Assembly: GCF_000685235.1 (NCBI RefSeq)
Contig: NZ_ARYH01000003.1
Span: forward strand, 186,001 to 250,000
DNA length: 64,000 nt
Direction: 5' to 3'
Source of the DNA: Hyphomonas adhaerens MHS-3
Lineage (GTDB): Bacteria > Pseudomonadota > Alphaproteobacteria > Caulobacterales > Hyphomonadaceae
Position numbers and translations under genes: made by a program. Each line of letters opens with the position of its first letter. The first letter of the stretch is position 1. Below, in pieces: positions 17,326 through 27,526 of the stretch. A model generated the notes under the pieces. It searched no databases. It was not told where the DNA came from and saw only the letters and a list, made by a program, of their open reading frames with translations.

Positions 17326-18273
17326 TCAGACATCAAACTCCAGGCCAAGCCCCTGATAGCTTTCCCGGCGTTCCTGCCAGCGTTCGTCGACCTTCACAAA
17401 AAGGAACAGGTGCACCTTTCGGCCCAGCATTTCGGAGAGTTCCTCACGCGCCATGCGGCCGATATCCTTGATCGTCTGGCCACCCTTGCCCAGCACCATG
17501 GATTTATGGTTCTCGCGGCCGACAACGATGACCTGCTGAACCCGGACAGATCCGTCCTTGCGTTCTTCCCAGCTCTCGGTCTCGACCATCAGCTGATAGG
17601 GCAGTTCCTGGTGCAGGCGCAGCATCAGTTTCTCGCGCGTCACCTCCGCCGCCAGCAGACGCATGGGCAGGTCCGCCACCTGGTCTGGCGGGTAAAGCGC
17701 CGGGCCTTCCGGCATACGGGCGGCAATTGCCCCTTCCAGCTTTTCGACCCCGTCGCCATTCTCGGCCGAGATCATGTGGACCTCTTCATAGGCGCCCGTC
17801 TCGTTCAGTTCCGCAATGATCGGCAGAACCTGATCGTGCGGGAACAGGTCGATCTTGTTGAGCGCGAGAATGGCTTTCCGGCCGCTCGCTTTCAGCTGTT
17901 CGACAACCCGGCGGTCATCCTCGATCGAGTGCTTCTGCGCCGCCGTTTCCTTGCCCGACTTGTCCGCCACCCAGGACGCCGCATCGACAAGGTGCACGAT
18001 CGCATCGGCGTCGTCTGCGCCGCTCCAGGCGGCTTTCACCATGGCCCGGTCCAGCCGGCGCTTCGCCGCGAAGATACCGGGGGTGTCGACCAGCACGATT
18101 TGCGTGTGATCGGTCTGCGCAACGCCGCGTACGGGAAAGCGCGTCGTTTGCACCTTGTGCGTAACGATGGCCACTTTGGCACCGACCAACAGATTGGTCA
18201 GCGTCGATTTGCCGGCATTCGGTGCGCCGATAATGGCGCAGAAGCCGGCATGGGTTATGTCTGTGTCGCTCAT
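17326..18273 (-). CDS. era: GTPase Era
   Basis: The 315-residue protein has G1 GAPNAGKST (16-24), G3 DTPG (63-66) and G4 NKID (139-142), followed by the type II KH domain with VVGRENHKSMVLGKGGQTIKDIG segments near residues 245-270. Era binds the 3' end of 16S rRNA and assists 30S assembly. It starts 2 bases after rnc stops, the universal rnc-era pairing, and recO follows by 6 bases. A slightly long loop around 100-120 is the only departure from the family. Confidence 0.96.
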   Translation of the reverse strand: MSDTDITHAGFCAIIGAPNAGKSTLTNLLVGAKVAIVTHKVQTTRFPVRGVAQTDHTQIVLVDTPGIFAAKRRLDRAMVKAAWSGADDADAIVHLVDAASWVADKSGKETAAQKHSIEDDRRVVEQLKASGRKAILALNKIDLFPHDQVLPIIAELNETGAYEEVHMISAENGDGVEKLEGAIAARMPEGPALYPPDQVADLPMRLLAAEVTREKLMLRLHQELPYQLMVETESWEERKDGSVRVQQVIVVGRENHKSMVLGKGGQTIKDIGRMAREELSEMLGRKVHLFLFVKVDERWQERRESYQGLGLEFDV

Positions 18274-18275
18274 AT

Positions 18276-19025
18276 CTATCCTGCCAGCGATTGGAGCAGC
18301 AGGGCAGCAGCGCTGCGCTCGGCTTCGCGTTTGGAAGGTCCGGTCGCCACGGCACTGCCGCGTCCTTCGACCTTCGCTTCGATTTCGTAAACGGGTTCAT
18401 GGTCCGGGCCAGACCGGCTCAGCACATCATAGTCCGGTAATGGAAGGCCCTGTCCCTGCGCCCATTCCTGCAGCAGGGTTTTCGGATCCTTCGTCTCCGC
18501 CGGGGTGGACGCAAACTGCGGTGCCCAGGCTTTCTCGATGAATTTGCGCGCAGGCGAGAGGCCGCCATCCTTGAAGATCGCGCCAATGATCGCCTCACAG
18601 GCATCGCCCAGCGTGGATTCCCGCGTTCGCCCGCCAGCGGCTTCTTCGCCATCGGACAAAAGGACGAACTCGTGCAGGTCCAGATGGCGCACCGCATCGG
18701 CGCAGGCGCCCTTCTTCACGAGGCGGTTCAGGCGCGGAGCCAATTCGCCCTCGCTCTCCATCTTGCGGCGCGCCATCAGGCGCTCGGCAATGACGAGGTT
18801 CAGGACCCGGTCGCCAAGGAATTCCAGACGCTGGTTGGACTCCCGTACCGGATCGCCTCCGCCGACAGCGCTTGGATGCGTCAGCGCCCGAACCAGCAGC
18901 TTCGCATCCTTGAACTTGTAGCCGAGAACGTCCTGTGCCGCCTTCAGGCGGTCGTCGGAGAGAACCGGCACACCGGCCTTTCCCTTGCTGCGCAAGCGGG
19001 TACGTTTTGGACGGGCGGGCTTCAT
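18276..19025 (-). CDS. rnc: Ribonuclease III
   Basis: The 249-residue protein has the RNase III signature [15 protein letters not shown] with catalytic Glu and Asp, the second metal-ligand region [16 protein letters not shown], and a C-terminal double-stranded-RNA-binding domain ([18 protein letters not shown], then [22 protein letters not shown]). A basic N-terminal extension of about 20 residues ([17 protein letters not shown]) precedes the catalytic domain. It overlaps acpS by 4 bases (ATGA), so translation is coupled. It processes rRNA and double-stranded mRNA regions. Confidence 0.96.
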   Translation of the reverse strand: MKPARPKRTRLRSKGKAGVPVLSDDRLKAAQDVLGYKFKDAKLLVRALTHPSAVGGGDPVRESNQRLEFLGDRVLNLVIAERLMARRKMESEGELAPRLNRLVKKGACADAVRHLDLHEFVLLSDGEEAAGGRTRESTLGDACEAIIGAIFKDGGLSPARKFIEKAWAPQFASTPAETKDPKTLLQEWAQGQGLPLPDYDVLSRSGPDHEPVYEIEAKVEGRGSAVATGPSKREAERSAAALLLQSLAG

Positions 19026-19432
19026 TGGCCGGTCACCGGCAAGGCTTCGATGATCACATGGGCTTCGGCCCAGGGATGGTCATCGGTGATTGTCAGATGG
19101 ATGACGACCTCGTGGCCTTCCGGCATCAGGGCCTCCAGGCGCTTTGCAGCGCCGCCGGTCAGGGCCAGGGTCGGCTTGCCTGTCGGCAGGTTCACGACGC
19201 CGAGATGTTTCCAGTGCACCCCGCGCCGCGGCACGCCCGTGCCCAGCGCCTTGGCGCAGGCCTCCTTGGCGGCAAAACGCTTTGCATAGGTCTCAGCCGT
19301 GCGGCGGCGGCGGCGCGCCAGCGCGATCTCCGTTTCGGTGAACACGCGGTTCTCGAACCGCTCACCAAAACGCTCAAGCGTCTTTTCAATGCGATCAATA
19401 TTGCAGAGATCGTTTCCGATACCGATGATCAT
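19022..19432 (-). CDS. acpS: Holo-[acyl-carrier-protein] synthase
   Basis: The 136-residue protein has the AcpS motifs [16 protein letters not shown] (metal-binding Asp8) and [17 protein letters not shown] (Glu57). It transfers 4'-phosphopantetheine from CoA to acyl carrier protein, activating fatty acid synthesis. It overlaps pdxJ and rnc by 4 bases on each side (ATGA junctions). In related alphaproteobacteria lepB often lies between acpS and rnc; here it is missing. Confidence 0.95.
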   Translation of the reverse strand: MIIGIGNDLCNIDRIEKTLERFGERFENRVFTETEIALARRRRRTAETYAKRFAAKEACAKALGTGVPRRGVHWKHLGVVNLPTGKPTLALTGGAAKRLEALMPEGHEVVIHLTITDDHPWAEAHVIIEALPVTGQ

Positions 19433-20172
19433 CCGCGTGCCTCATCCATCAGGCGGCGCATCTCGCGGATGGCAGCGTCCAGGCCAATGAAGATCGCTTC
19501 GCCGACCAGGAAATGGCCGATGTTCAGTTCGGCAATTTCAGGAATGGCCGCAATCGGGCCGACATTCTCGAATGTGAGACCGTGGCCGGCATGGGGCTCA
19601 ATCCCGCGCTTGCGGGCTTCATCCGCCGCGGCCTGCAGGCGGCCAAGCTCCGGTGCAGCGGCCTCGGCACCGCCCTGATTCCAGAGCTCGGCATAACGTC
19701 CTGTGTGAAGCTCCACGACCGGCGCGCCGAGCACTTCAGCAACGGCGATCTGAACCGGGTCCGGCTCGATGAACAGCGACACACGCGCCCCGGCATCGCG
19801 CAACTGGCGCACAATGGGAGAGATCTGATTGTGCAGGCCGGCGACATCGAGGCCCCCCTCGGTCGTGCGCTCCTCACGCTTTTCCGGCACAATGCAGGCC
19901 GCATGCGGACGAAACCCGCACGCAATCGCAGTCATTTCCTCTGTCGCCGCCATTTCCAGATTGATCGGAAGGCTGGATGCGCTGCGGATCGCGTCGAGAT
20001 CCCCGTCGCGGATGTGGCGGCGGTCTTCGCGAAGGTGGATCGTAATACCGTCTGCCCCGGCAGCCGCGGCAATCTCTGCGGCCCGCGCCGGATCGGGATG
20101 TGCACCGCCACGGGCGTTCCGGATGGTCGCCACATGATCGATATTCACCCCGAGGCGCAGCCGCCCGCTCAT
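19429..20172 (-). CDS. pdxJ: Pyridoxine 5'-phosphate synthase
   Basis: The 247-residue TIM-barrel enzyme begins [19 protein letters not shown], with [14 protein letters not shown], the family phosphate- and substrate-binding motifs, and ends with [18 protein letters not shown]. It condenses 1-deoxyxylulose 5-phosphate with 3-amino-2-oxopropyl phosphate in vitamin B6 synthesis. Its start overlaps the pyrE stop by one base (TGATG) and its end overlaps acpS by 4 bases. pdxJ-acpS is a conserved pair. Confidence 0.96.
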   Translation of the reverse strand: MSGRLRLGVNIDHVATIRNARGGAHPDPARAAEIAAAAGADGITIHLREDRRHIRDGDLDAIRSASSLPINLEMAATEEMTAIACGFRPHAACIVPEKREERTTEGGLDVAGLHNQISPIVRQLRDAGARVSLFIEPDPVQIAVAEVLGAPVVELHTGRYAELWNQGGAEAAAPELGRLQAAADEARKRGIEPHAGHGLTFENVGPIAAIPEIAELNIGHFLVGEAIFIGLDAAIREMRRLMDEARG

Positions 20173-20753
20173 CAGGCGAGTCCTCGCGAACCTGGTTTCA
20201 CGGCTGGCATCAGGGCCAGTTCCGGCGGCAGGTCGTCGGCGTCATAGTCAGGGAAGTTGACCGATGCGAGCGAGACAAGTTCGCACCCGACATCGGCGCG
20301 GCCACCCGACCGGTCGATAATACACGCCCCGCCAACCACTTCGCCCGGAAGTGCCTCAAGCGCCTCGACAGTTTCACGGAAAGACAGGCCGGTCGTCACG
20401 ATATCCTCGGCGATCAGCACGCGTTCCCCCTCAGTGATGGAGAAGCCACGGCGAAACTGAAGTTGCCCATCCACGCGTTCGGCAAAGATCGACCGGCAGC
20501 CAAGCTGGCGGGCCAGTTCGTAGCCCGGAATGATACCCCCGACGGCCGGTCCGGCAACAACGTCGATCTTGCCGAATTTCTCGGTCAGCTTCTTCGCAAG
20601 CGCCGCGCAGAGCTTTTCGGACTTGTCCGGCTGGGAGAAAACCAATGCTTTCTGCAGGAACACCGGGCTGCGGCGCCCGGACGAGAGGATGAAATGCCCC
20701 TCCAGCAACGCACCTGCCTCGCGGAACACCGCGAGCACTTCTTCATTGGTCAT
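20172..20753 (-). CDS. pyrE: Orotate phosphoribosyltransferase
   Basis: The 193-residue protein has [15 protein letters not shown] near the N-terminus and the PRPP-binding motif [13 protein letters not shown]. It converts orotate and PRPP to OMP in pyrimidine synthesis. The ATG at 20753 gives the [21 protein letters not shown] start usual in this family; a start 18 bases upstream is possible but would enlarge the overlap with rsh. It already overlaps rsh by 11 bases. Its place in this operon ties nucleotide supply to the stringent-response gene. Confidence 0.94.
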   Translation of the reverse strand: MTNEEVLAVFREAGALLEGHFILSSGRRSPVFLQKALVFSQPDKSEKLCAALAKKLTEKFGKIDVVAGPAVGGIIPGYELARQLGCRSIFAERVDGQLQFRRGFSITEGERVLIAEDIVTTGLSFRETVEALEALPGEVVGGACIIDRSGGRADVGCELVSLASVNFPDYDADDLPPELALMPAVKPGSRGLA

Positions 20754-22998
20754 CTTCACCCTCCTGGTCACGCACCGCCCGGTCGACCACTGCGAGCGAC
20801 CGGAGCGCGGCCAGTATCTGCGTCAGGCGTTTCAGGTCTTCAACCTCAATTTCCATGACCAGCTCAGTGAAATCCTTCTGACGCTCCACCGTGGCGATGT
20901 TGACGATGTTGCCGTTTGATTGCGCCACAGCGGCACAGAGCTTGGCCAGCACGCCGCGCGTGTTGGCGGCATTGATGCGGATCCGGCCGACCGCCATGGC
21001 ATCGGTCCGGGCAAGCTCGGTCCATCTCAGGTCCACCCACAGGTCAGGCTTGTCGTCATATTCTGCCAGCTTCGGACAGCTCGCCACGTGCACGACGATC
21101 CCCTGGTCCGGCACCTGGACGCCCATGATGCGGTCTCCCGGCAGCGGGCAGCAGCATTTGCCGAGGTGCAGCGTCACGCCGGGGGTCAGGTCATGGCCAG
21201 ACACGAGCAGCGGGGCATGCTGGGAGTCGACCTTCGTCTTGGAAGGGTCGCCCATCGGCTCGGCCTTGTAGCCAGGGAATGCTGCCTGGATCACATCCGC
21301 TGAACTGATCCTGCCGCGCCCGACGGCTTCGGCCATCTCCTCACGTGTCTCAAATCCGGCGAGCCGGGCCGTATGGGTCATCTTCACATCGACCGGATCG
21401 ATGCCAGCGCGCCGCAGCGCCTGATTGACCAGGCCTTCGCCAAGGCGGCGGAAGTCCGCCGTATCGCGCTCACGCACAAGCCGGCGCAGCGCCGAACGGG
21501 CCCGCCCGGTGATCGCCAGTCCTTCCCAGCCATGAACCGCTGACGGTCTTTTGCCGCGGATGATCTCCACCACATCGCCATTCTTCAACGGCCGGCGCAG
21601 CGCCTTGATCTCGCCATTGATTTTCACGCCAACGCACGTATCGCCCACAGCCGAATGGACGGCGTAGGCAAAGTCCAGCGGCATCGCCCCCGCCGGCAGG
21701 ATGATCAACTTGCCTTTCGGTGTGAACGTGAAGACGTGCTCGCGGTACATTTCGAGCTTGGCATGTTCGAGGAATTCCCGCGCATCGGCCCCGTCCTGCA
21801 GCAGTCCGGAAATCGTTTCCAGGCTGGCCGCCGGATCAAGCCCTGCCGCCTTCGCGGATTCCGCATCGAAACCATATTGCTTGTTTTTGTAGCCCCAGTG
21901 TGCCGCGACACCGAACTCCGCGGTCTGGTCCATCGCCTCGGTGCGGATCTGCAGCTCCACCCGCCGGTTGCCGGACGCACGCACCGTGGTGTGCAGGCTC
22001 TGATATCCGTTTTGCTTTGGCACGGAGATGAAATCGCGGAACCGGTCCGGAATGCAGGCCCACAGCGTGTGGACTTCTCCCAAAACCCGATAACACTCTT
22101 CCGTAGACTGAACGATCACACGGAAAGCAAAAAGGTCAGCCACATCGCGGAAGGAAATCGATTTGCGCTCCAGCTTCCGCCACAGCGAGTAAGGCGCCTT
22201 CCTCCGGCCCTTGATACGGCACGGGATGCCGGCCATTTCCATCAATTGAGTCAGGTCAGCCCGTATGCGTTCAAGATCGTCAGCATTCTCCAGCGCCAGT
22301 TCTTCCTGGCGATAGAGGATGGCCCGGCGTGCTTCGGCGTTGAGTTCCTGGAAAGCCAGGTCCTCCATCTCGGCTGCCAGCTGGTAAAGGCCGACCCGGC
22401 GCGCCAGCGGCGCGTAGATATCCATCGTCTCGCGCGCGGTGCGATAACGGCTTTCCGGCTTCTTGCGGAAATGCAGTGTCCGCATGTTGTGGAGCCGGTC
22501 TGCCAGCTTCACCAGGAGGACGCGGATATCGCTGGTCGTCGCCAGGATGAACTTCTGGAAATTCTCGGCCTGCGCCGTTTCCTTGGAGGAAAACTCGATC
22601 TGGTCGAGCTTGGTAACGCCATCGACCAGTTCGGCCACATCGGCGCCGAAGCGCACTTCGATTTCGCCGATGTCGATTTCTTCCACATCCTCGACAACAT
22701 CGTGCAGCAGGCCCGCCACGATCGTGATCTCATCGAGATGCACGTCCGCCAGCAGGCTCGCGACTTCTACGGGATGGGAATAATAGGCGTCGCCGGAATC
22801 GCGCTTCTGTTCGCCATGATGTGTCTTGGCAAAATCGTAGGCAGCGCCCAGCAGCTCGGACTTCACGCGCGGATGGTACGCGCGGACCTTGGCAATCAGT
22901 TCTTCGCGGGTGAGGACATGGTGTTCACCCACGGCCTCAGCGGCCGGTGATGCTTCGCCAGCCCCTTTGTCCTTGGCGGAAAGGGTGCTGCCGTCCAT
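20743..22998 (-). CDS. rsh: Bifunctional (p)ppGpp synthetase/hydrolase, RelA/SpoT family
   Basis: The 751-residue protein has the hydrolase HD domain (YYSHPVEVA with His75; LLHDVVED with His99-Asp100), the synthetase domain ([29 protein letters not shown] and GYQSLHTTV), then TGS ([15 protein letters not shown]) and a C-terminal ACT domain ([22 protein letters not shown]). Both HD and synthetase motifs look intact, so it should make and degrade (p)ppGpp, as the single Rsh of alphaproteobacteria does. rpoZ, for the ppGpp-linked omega subunit, is 8 bases upstream, and pyrE overlaps its end. Confidence 0.95.
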   Translation of the reverse strand: MDGSTLSAKDKGAGEASPAAEAVGEHHVLTREELIAKVRAYHPRVKSELLGAAYDFAKTHHGEQKRDSGDAYYSHPVEVASLLADVHLDEITIVAGLLHDVVEDVEEIDIGEIEVRFGADVAELVDGVTKLDQIEFSSKETAQAENFQKFILATTSDIRVLLVKLADRLHNMRTLHFRKKPESRYRTARETMDIYAPLARRVGLYQLAAEMEDLAFQELNAEARRAILYRQEELALENADDLERIRADLTQLMEMAGIPCRIKGRRKAPYSLWRKLERKSISFRDVADLFAFRVIVQSTEECYRVLGEVHTLWACIPDRFRDFISVPKQNGYQSLHTTVRASGNRRVELQIRTEAMDQTAEFGVAAHWGYKNKQYGFDAESAKAAGLDPAASLETISGLLQDGADAREFLEHAKLEMYREHVFTFTPKGKLIILPAGAMPLDFAYAVHSAVGDTCVGVKINGEIKALRRPLKNGDVVEIIRGKRPSAVHGWEGLAITGRARSALRRLVRERDTADFRRLGEGLVNQALRRAGIDPVDVKMTHTARLAGFETREEMAEAVGRGRISSADVIQAAFPGYKAEPMGDPSKTKVDSQHAPLLVSGHDLTPGVTLHLGKCCCPLPGDRIMGVQVPDQGIVVHVASCPKLAEYDDKPDLWVDLRWTELARTDAMAVGRIRINAANTRGVLAKLCAAVAQSNGNIVNIATVERQKDFTELVMEIEVEDLKRLTQILAALRSLAVVDRAVRDQEGEDDQ

Positions 22999-23006
22999 CG
23001 AACCTC

Positions 23007-23357
23007 CTAGAGCCGGTCGTCGCGCCCGGATTCGAGCTCAGCCTGATAAGCCCGCATGACATCTTCTTCCGTCGCTGCCGGGGCAGCTTCGAGGGCCATA
23101 CGGTCTGCTTCGCGCTCGTTCTCTTCGCCCGGACGGATGTCCTGCAGGCCAGAGATGAGGGCTTCCTTCACCACTTTCAGGTCAACGGACTGATCGGCGA
23201 TTTCGCGCAGGGAGACGACTGGATCCTTGTCATTGTCGCGGTCCACAGTGATCGGCGAGCCTTCGCGGATCATGCGGGAACGGTGCGCGGCAAGCAGCAC
23301 AAGATCAAAACGGTTCGGTACCTGCTCGATGCAGTCTTCGACGGTCACTCGGGCCAT
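23007..23357 (-). CDS. rpoZ: DNA-directed RNA polymerase omega subunit
   Basis: The 116-residue protein starts [28 protein letters not shown], the standard omega N-terminus, with [17 protein letters not shown] typical of the family. AAAGGAG precedes this ATG, which is preferred over the open frame upstream. Omega stabilises RNA polymerase and forms part of a ppGpp site. It heads the eight-gene operon ending with recO, with a plausible promoter just upstream. Confidence 0.96.
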   Translation of the reverse strand: MARVTVEDCIEQVPNRFDLVLLAAHRSRMIREGSPITVDRDNDKDPVVSLREIADQSVDLKVVKEALISGLQDIRPGEENEREADRMALEAAPAATEEDVMRAYQAELESGRDDRL

Positions 23358-23384
23358 GGATTCAGAGTCTCCTTTGAACCGCCC

Positions 23385-23413
23385 CTTATATGCAGCGCAG
23401 CAAGGGCGCGCAA
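23385..23413 (-). promoter_or_regulatory. Candidate promoter of the rpoZ-rsh-...-recO operon
   Basis: On the minus strand TTGCGC (complement of 23408-23413), a 17-base spacer and TATAAG (complement of 23385-23390) lie 28 bases before the rpoZ start. The spacing and the -10 element are good; the -35 is only fair. Confidence 0.4.
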
Positions 23414-23514
23414 CCCGTCCCTTGCGCCGGATTGCAGCGGAAACTAAGCTGTAAGGTCTTACTTTGCCCAATTTACGGCCGCGCCCGCCGCTGCGGACAT
23501 TTCGAGGCTTAATC

Positions 23515-24084
23515 ATGGCGTTTTACAAAGATGAGCGCCTCGCGCTCTTCATAGATGGTGCAAACCTCTATTCGGCCGCCCGTGCACTGGGGCTCGAAAT
23601 CGATTTTCGAAAATTACTGAAGGAATTTCAGGGCCGTGGCCGGCTGTTGCGGGCGAATTATTACACCGCACTGGTCGAGAGCGACGAATACAGCCCGATC
23701 CGCCCCCTGGTCGACTGGCTGGCCTATAACGGGTTCAGCGTGGTGAAGAAGGCTGCCCGGGAATACACGGACCGCGAAGGCCGCAAGCGCCATCGGGGGA
23801 ATATGGACGTCGAACTCGCGGTCGACATGCTCGAAGCCGCCGCACATCTGGACCATATCGTGTTGTTCAGCGGGAATGGCGACTTCCGGCGCGTCGTGGA
23901 AGCGGTGAAAGCCAAAGGCGTGCGGGTTTCGGTCGTTTCAACGAACACATCCAGCCCACCCCAGGTGGCAGATGACCTGCGCCGGGAGGCCGATGCCTTC
24001 ATCGAACTGGAAGATATCGCGGACATGATCGCCCGGCCACGCCGTGACCAATCGGATGACCCGGCCTCCGACGAAGACGAGTAG
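23515..24084 (+). CDS. NYN-domain (LabA/DUF88) putative ribonuclease
   Basis: The 189-residue protein begins [20 protein letters not shown], the first strand of the NYN/PIN-like nuclease fold with acidic Asp14. [14 protein letters not shown] holds the second acidic site and [22 protein letters not shown] the third, so a metal-binding pocket is complete. The C-terminal tail is acidic ([12 protein letters not shown]). The family cuts RNA or is tied to RNA quality control; the target is unknown. The ATG fits the family; a TTG 51 bases upstream is also in frame. It is divergent from rpoZ and 88 bases before the next start. Confidence 0.88.
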   Translation: MAFYKDERLALFIDGANLYSAARALGLEIDFRKLLKEFQGRGRLLRANYYTALVESDEYSPIRPLVDWLAYNGFSVVKKAAREYTDREGRKRHRGNMDVELAVDMLEAAAHLDHIVLFSGNGDFRRVVEAVKAKGVRVSVVSTNTSSPPQVADDLRREADAFIELEDIADMIARPRRDQSDDPASDEDE

Positions 24085-24172
24085 GCCACCTTCCCGTCTG
24101 CGTGCTGTCACCGCACTTGGCAGTGGGGCAAACCTTGCTAGGGTCGGCCGATCTATTTTCCGGAGACCTGCC

Positions 24173-25633
24173 ATGCTGCGCCCTACTCTCATTTCGACCC
24201 TCGCCCTGGGCCTCGCCCTTGCCGGATGCAGCAAGAACGAAGCGCCTTCGGCCGGCGAACCTGCCAAAGGCGCGGTCACAAGCACCGAAGCGGCCGCCAC
24301 AGCCTCCGAAACGGCAGCGGTCCAGCCGGCGGCCATGTCTGTGCGCGAAGTCGGCACGCCGGACCAGTCGATCCTCGACCTCTATCTCCAGCTTCACCAG
24401 GCGCCGGAACTCTCGTTCAAGGAGGCCAAGACCTCTTCCATCCTGGCGAGCGAACTGGAGTCTCTCGGATTCGAAGTGACCACCGGCGTCGGACAGGACT
24501 GGGTGGTCGACAAGGCGACGCGCGATATCGGCGAAGTCAAACCGGGCGTCGGCGGCTATGGCGTGGTCGGTGTCTTCAAAAACGGCAATGGCCCCACCGT
24601 TCTGATCCGGACGGACATGGACGCCCTGCCCGTGCCGGAACAGACGGGCGTTCCCTACGCCTCGACTGTCGAAGCGCAAACCTGGACGGGCGTCGACAGC
24701 AAGGTCATGCACGCTTGCGGTCACGATGTGCACATGACGGCCTGGCTCGGCACGGCCCGCGCCCTTGTCGCACAGAAGTCCAAATGGAAGGGCACGCTAG
24801 TCATGATTGCCCAGCCGGCCGAGGAAATCGGCCTCGGTGCCGAAGCGATGCTGGCCGACGGCCTGTTCGAGCGCTTCCCCAAGCCTGACTATAATCTTGC
24901 CCTGCATGTCTCCGCCGATGCCCCGTCTGGCACCGTCGTCTATTCCTCCGGCTATGCCATGGCGAATGTCGATAGCGTCGACATCCACGTGAAGGGGATC
25001 GGGGGGCACGGCGCCTATCCCCACACGACGCGCGACCCGATCCTGATTGGTTCGCACATCGTGACAGCGCTGCAGAGCCTGGTCTCGCGGAACGTCAATC
25101 CGCTGGACAGCGCCGTCGTGACTGTCGGATCGTTCAAGGCCGGCGCCAAGCACAACATCATTCCGGACGAAGCCACCCTTCTGCTGACGGTTCGCTCCTA
25201 TGACGATGATACCCGCCAGATGCTGCTGGATGGCATTGAGCGCATCGCGAAGGCGGAAGCCGCGGCCTTCGACGCGCCGGAACCGGAAATCACCATCGAG
25301 ACGGACTATACGCCCTCAACTTATAACGATCCGGACACCACTGGCCGCGCCATGAAGGCGGTCAGCAAGAAGCTGGGCTCGGAATATGTGAGTCAGGTAA
25401 AACCGGTCATGGGCGGAGAGGATTTCTCCCAGTACAGCCGCACCGCCGACAAGATCCCGAGCGTGTTGTTCTGGGTTGGTGCGGTGGAGCCTTCGAAATA
25501 CGCCAAGGCAAAGGCCGATGGCATGCCGCTCCCTTCCCTGCACTCCTCTCTGTTTGCGCCGGACTATGCCCGCACGATCCAGACCGGAACCGATGCGATG
25601 ACCGCTGCGGCGCTGGAGCTCTTCAAGGACTGA
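24173..25633 (+). CDS. Lipoprotein amidohydrolase, peptidase M20 family
   Basis: The 486-residue protein starts MLRPTLISTLALGLALAGC, a lipoprotein signal with Cys19, then an Ala/Ser/Glu-rich linker (about 20-55). The M20 catalytic domain has LHQAPELSFKE, RTDMDALPV, HACGHDVHMTAWLG with metal ligands, EEIGLGAEAML with the catalytic Glu, and ends GGEDFSQYS...HSSLFAPD. The dimerisation domain sits in the middle. It resembles IAA-amino-acid or hippurate hydrolases that free amino acids from N-acyl or related conjugates, acting in the periplasm here. Substrate unknown. The preceding NYN gene is on the same strand, and the nadA gene follows after 213 bases. Confidence 0.88.
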   Translation: MLRPTLISTLALGLALAGCSKNEAPSAGEPAKGAVTSTEAAATASETAAVQPAAMSVREVGTPDQSILDLYLQLHQAPELSFKEAKTSSILASELESLGFEVTTGVGQDWVVDKATRDIGEVKPGVGGYGVVGVFKNGNGPTVLIRTDMDALPVPEQTGVPYASTVEAQTWTGVDSKVMHACGHDVHMTAWLGTARALVAQKSKWKGTLVMIAQPAEEIGLGAEAMLADGLFERFPKPDYNLALHVSADAPSGTVVYSSGYAMANVDSVDIHVKGIGGHGAYPHTTRDPILIGSHIVTALQSLVSRNVNPLDSAVVTVGSFKAGAKHNIIPDEATLLLTVRSYDDDTRQMLLDGIERIAKAEAAAFDAPEPEITIETDYTPSTYNDPDTTGRAMKAVSKKLGSEYVSQVKPVMGGEDFSQYSRTADKIPSVLFWVGAVEPSKYAKAKADGMPLPSLHSSLFAPDYARTIQTGTDAMTAAALELFKD

Positions 25634-25769
25634 CGCCGCGCCAACCCGGGCTTTCTGTGATTGCGTTTTCACACCGGCTGCGCTAAACCCCCTTTTGCTC
25701 ATAGTGCGCAAAAGCTTTAAAAGCTTGTCGCACGAGCGCCCTGATCCCGGACGTTTGAAGGTCTTCCCC

Positions 25770-25799
25770 TTGAAACGCACACTTTCGGGGCCATATTAT
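25770..25799 (+). promoter_or_regulatory. Candidate promoter upstream of nadA
   Basis: TTGAAA (25770-25775), an 18-base spacer and TATTAT (25794-25799) lie about 50 bases before the nadA start. Upstream, at 25697-25737, an imperfect inverted repeat (GTGCG...CGCAC around two AAGCTT) may be a regulatory site or a weak terminator of the hydrolase gene; no U-tract follows it. Confidence 0.4.
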
Positions 25800-25846
25800 A
25801 CTCAAATCGAGCAAAAGGTGCTCGGTTGGTCAAAGGAGGACGTGAC

Positions 25847-26989
25847 ATGGCTCGTCTGATCGATTCTGGTCCTGGCTGCCCTACCCCCACACCGCTGCGC
25901 GGCCCGAATGCGGCTGAAGCCCGCGGCCTTACCTATGATGACGCCGTGCGCGCCGAAACGGACCACCTTTACCCGCTCGTCAAGGATTTCGTGACGCCGA
26001 TGGAGTGGCCGGCAATGGCCCCGCTCGTCGCGGCGATCAACCGCCTGAAAGTCCAGAAGAACGCCGTCATCCTGGCGCACAATTACATGACGCCGGACAT
26101 TTTCCGTCTCGTCGGTGATTTCCGGGGCGACAGCCTCCAGCTCGCCCGCGAAGCGTCCAAGGTCGATGCCGATATCATCGTCCAGGCCGGCGTGCACTTC
26201 ATGGCCGAGACCTCCAAGATTCTCGCCCCTGAGAAAACGGTCCTGATCCCGGATACCCGCGCGGGCTGCTCGCTCGCCGCGTCGATCACGGGCGCCGATA
26301 TGCGCCTGATCAAGGAGAAGTACCCGAATTATCCCGTGGTCACCTATGTGAACACGACGGCCGACGTGAAGGCCGAGTGCCACATCACCTGCACCAGTTC
26401 CAATGCGGCGCAGGTCGTCGAGGCCGTCGCGAAGGAATGGAATTCCGACACCGTCATCCTGGTGCCGGACCAGTATCTCGCCAAGAACGTCGCGGCCCAG
26501 ACGGACATCCGCATCATGACCTGGCCGGGCGCCTGTGAGGTGCACGAGATGTTCAGCGCCGAAGACGTCCACCAGCTGCGGGACGCCCACCCGGGTGTCG
26601 TCATCCTGGCCCACCCGGAATGCCCGCCGGACGTTCTGGAAGCGGCTGACTATGCCGGCTCCACGGCCGCGCTCGCCAATTATGTGGCCGAAAAGCACCC
26701 GCCGAAAGTGGTCCTGCTGACGGAATGCTCGATGAGCGACAATGTTGCTGCCGAGAACCCCGGCACGAACTTCATCCGTCCCTGTAATCTGTGCCCGCAC
26801 ATGAAGCGCATCACGCTGGAGAACATCTATGATTGCCTGGTCACAGGCGAACATGAGGTGACCATTCCGGAAGATGTGCGCCTGCGGGCCAAGGAAGCGC
26901 TCGATGCCATGATGGCCCTGCCACGCATGGAAAAGCCGCTCGATTTCGTGACCGGCCTCGAGCCTCTCGAAATCGAGATGGTGGTTTAA
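25847..26989 (+). CDS. nadA: Quinolinate synthase A
   Basis: The 380-residue protein has VILAHNYMTPDIF near the N-terminus and the three conserved cysteine segments that bind the 4Fe-4S cluster or lie beside it: KAECHITCTSSNA, HPECPPDVL and RPCNLCPHMKRITLENIYD. It condenses iminoaspartate with dihydroxyacetone phosphate to quinolinate, the second step of NAD synthesis. AAAGGAGG precedes the ATG. A secreted-protein gene follows after 71 bases, then nadB and nadC. Confidence 0.95.
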   Translation: MARLIDSGPGCPTPTPLRGPNAAEARGLTYDDAVRAETDHLYPLVKDFVTPMEWPAMAPLVAAINRLKVQKNAVILAHNYMTPDIFRLVGDFRGDSLQLAREASKVDADIIVQAGVHFMAETSKILAPEKTVLIPDTRAGCSLAASITGADMRLIKEKYPNYPVVTYVNTTADVKAECHITCTSSNAAQVVEAVAKEWNSDTVILVPDQYLAKNVAAQTDIRIMTWPGACEVHEMFSAEDVHQLRDAHPGVVILAHPECPPDVLEAADYAGSTAALANYVAEKHPPKVVLLTECSMSDNVAAENPGTNFIRPCNLCPHMKRITLENIYDCLVTGEHEVTIPEDVRLRAKEALDAMMALPRMEKPLDFVTGLEPLEIEMVV

Positions 26990-27060
26990 GCGGCTGAGGC
27001 GTTGGCGTCGGCAGCCGCTGGCGCTAGGTTATGCGTGTGAGGACAAATAGGAGTGGCAGC

Positions 27061-27525
27061 ATGACCTCCCGCCTGGCACGCATGGCCGCGCTCGCGTTGG
27101 CAGGGACCCTGCTGGCAACCACCCCGGTTCATGCCGGAACAGAGGAAGACCCCACAGATGTGCTCGGCACGTGGAGTTTCCGCACCAAGCCCTATCGCGG
27201 CGGGGAATGCCTGATGACCGGAACCATGTACCTGACGCCTCACCCGGAAAGCGACCAGTACACCTGCGAGCTGACGGCAGTGGAAGTCTGCACCCTTTGG
27301 GGCCGCTCTGTCGTGCGCCAGTCCTGCAAGGCGCGGCGTTTCGGCAATCAGCTTTCCATTCGGTCGGAAATCGAGGAAATGCTGGAATCCAAAGTCGAAG
27401 GCCTGATCTACGTCCCCGACAATTTCACCCTCACCATCGAGTCGGCGAACCGCATGTTCGGCGCGCTTGTATCGGCGGTGACCGCTCCGGCGGAATTCCA
27501 GCGCGCAACAAACGGTATTTCCTGA
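27061..27525 (+). CDS. Secreted protein of unknown function inside the nad operon
   Basis: The 154-residue protein has a signal peptide with a likely cut after VHA (residue 25). Four cysteines (50, 69, 77, 89) lie in the first half and could form two disulfides. GTWSFRTKPYRGGECLMTGTM looks like the first strands of a small beta-barrel, and the C-terminal part has LESKVEGLIYVPDNFTLTIES. I do not recognise a named domain. AGGAGTGGC precedes the ATG. nadB begins with TTG two bases after its stop, so it lies in the nadA-x-nadB-nadC transcription unit. A link to NAD metabolism is not shown. Confidence 0.75.
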   Translation: MTSRLARMAALALAGTLLATTPVHAGTEEDPTDVLGTWSFRTKPYRGGECLMTGTMYLTPHPESDQYTCELTAVEVCTLWGRSVVRQSCKARRFGNQLSIRSEIEEMLESKVEGLIYVPDNFTLTIESANRMFGALVSAVTAPAEFQRATNGIS

Positions 27526-27526
27526 C

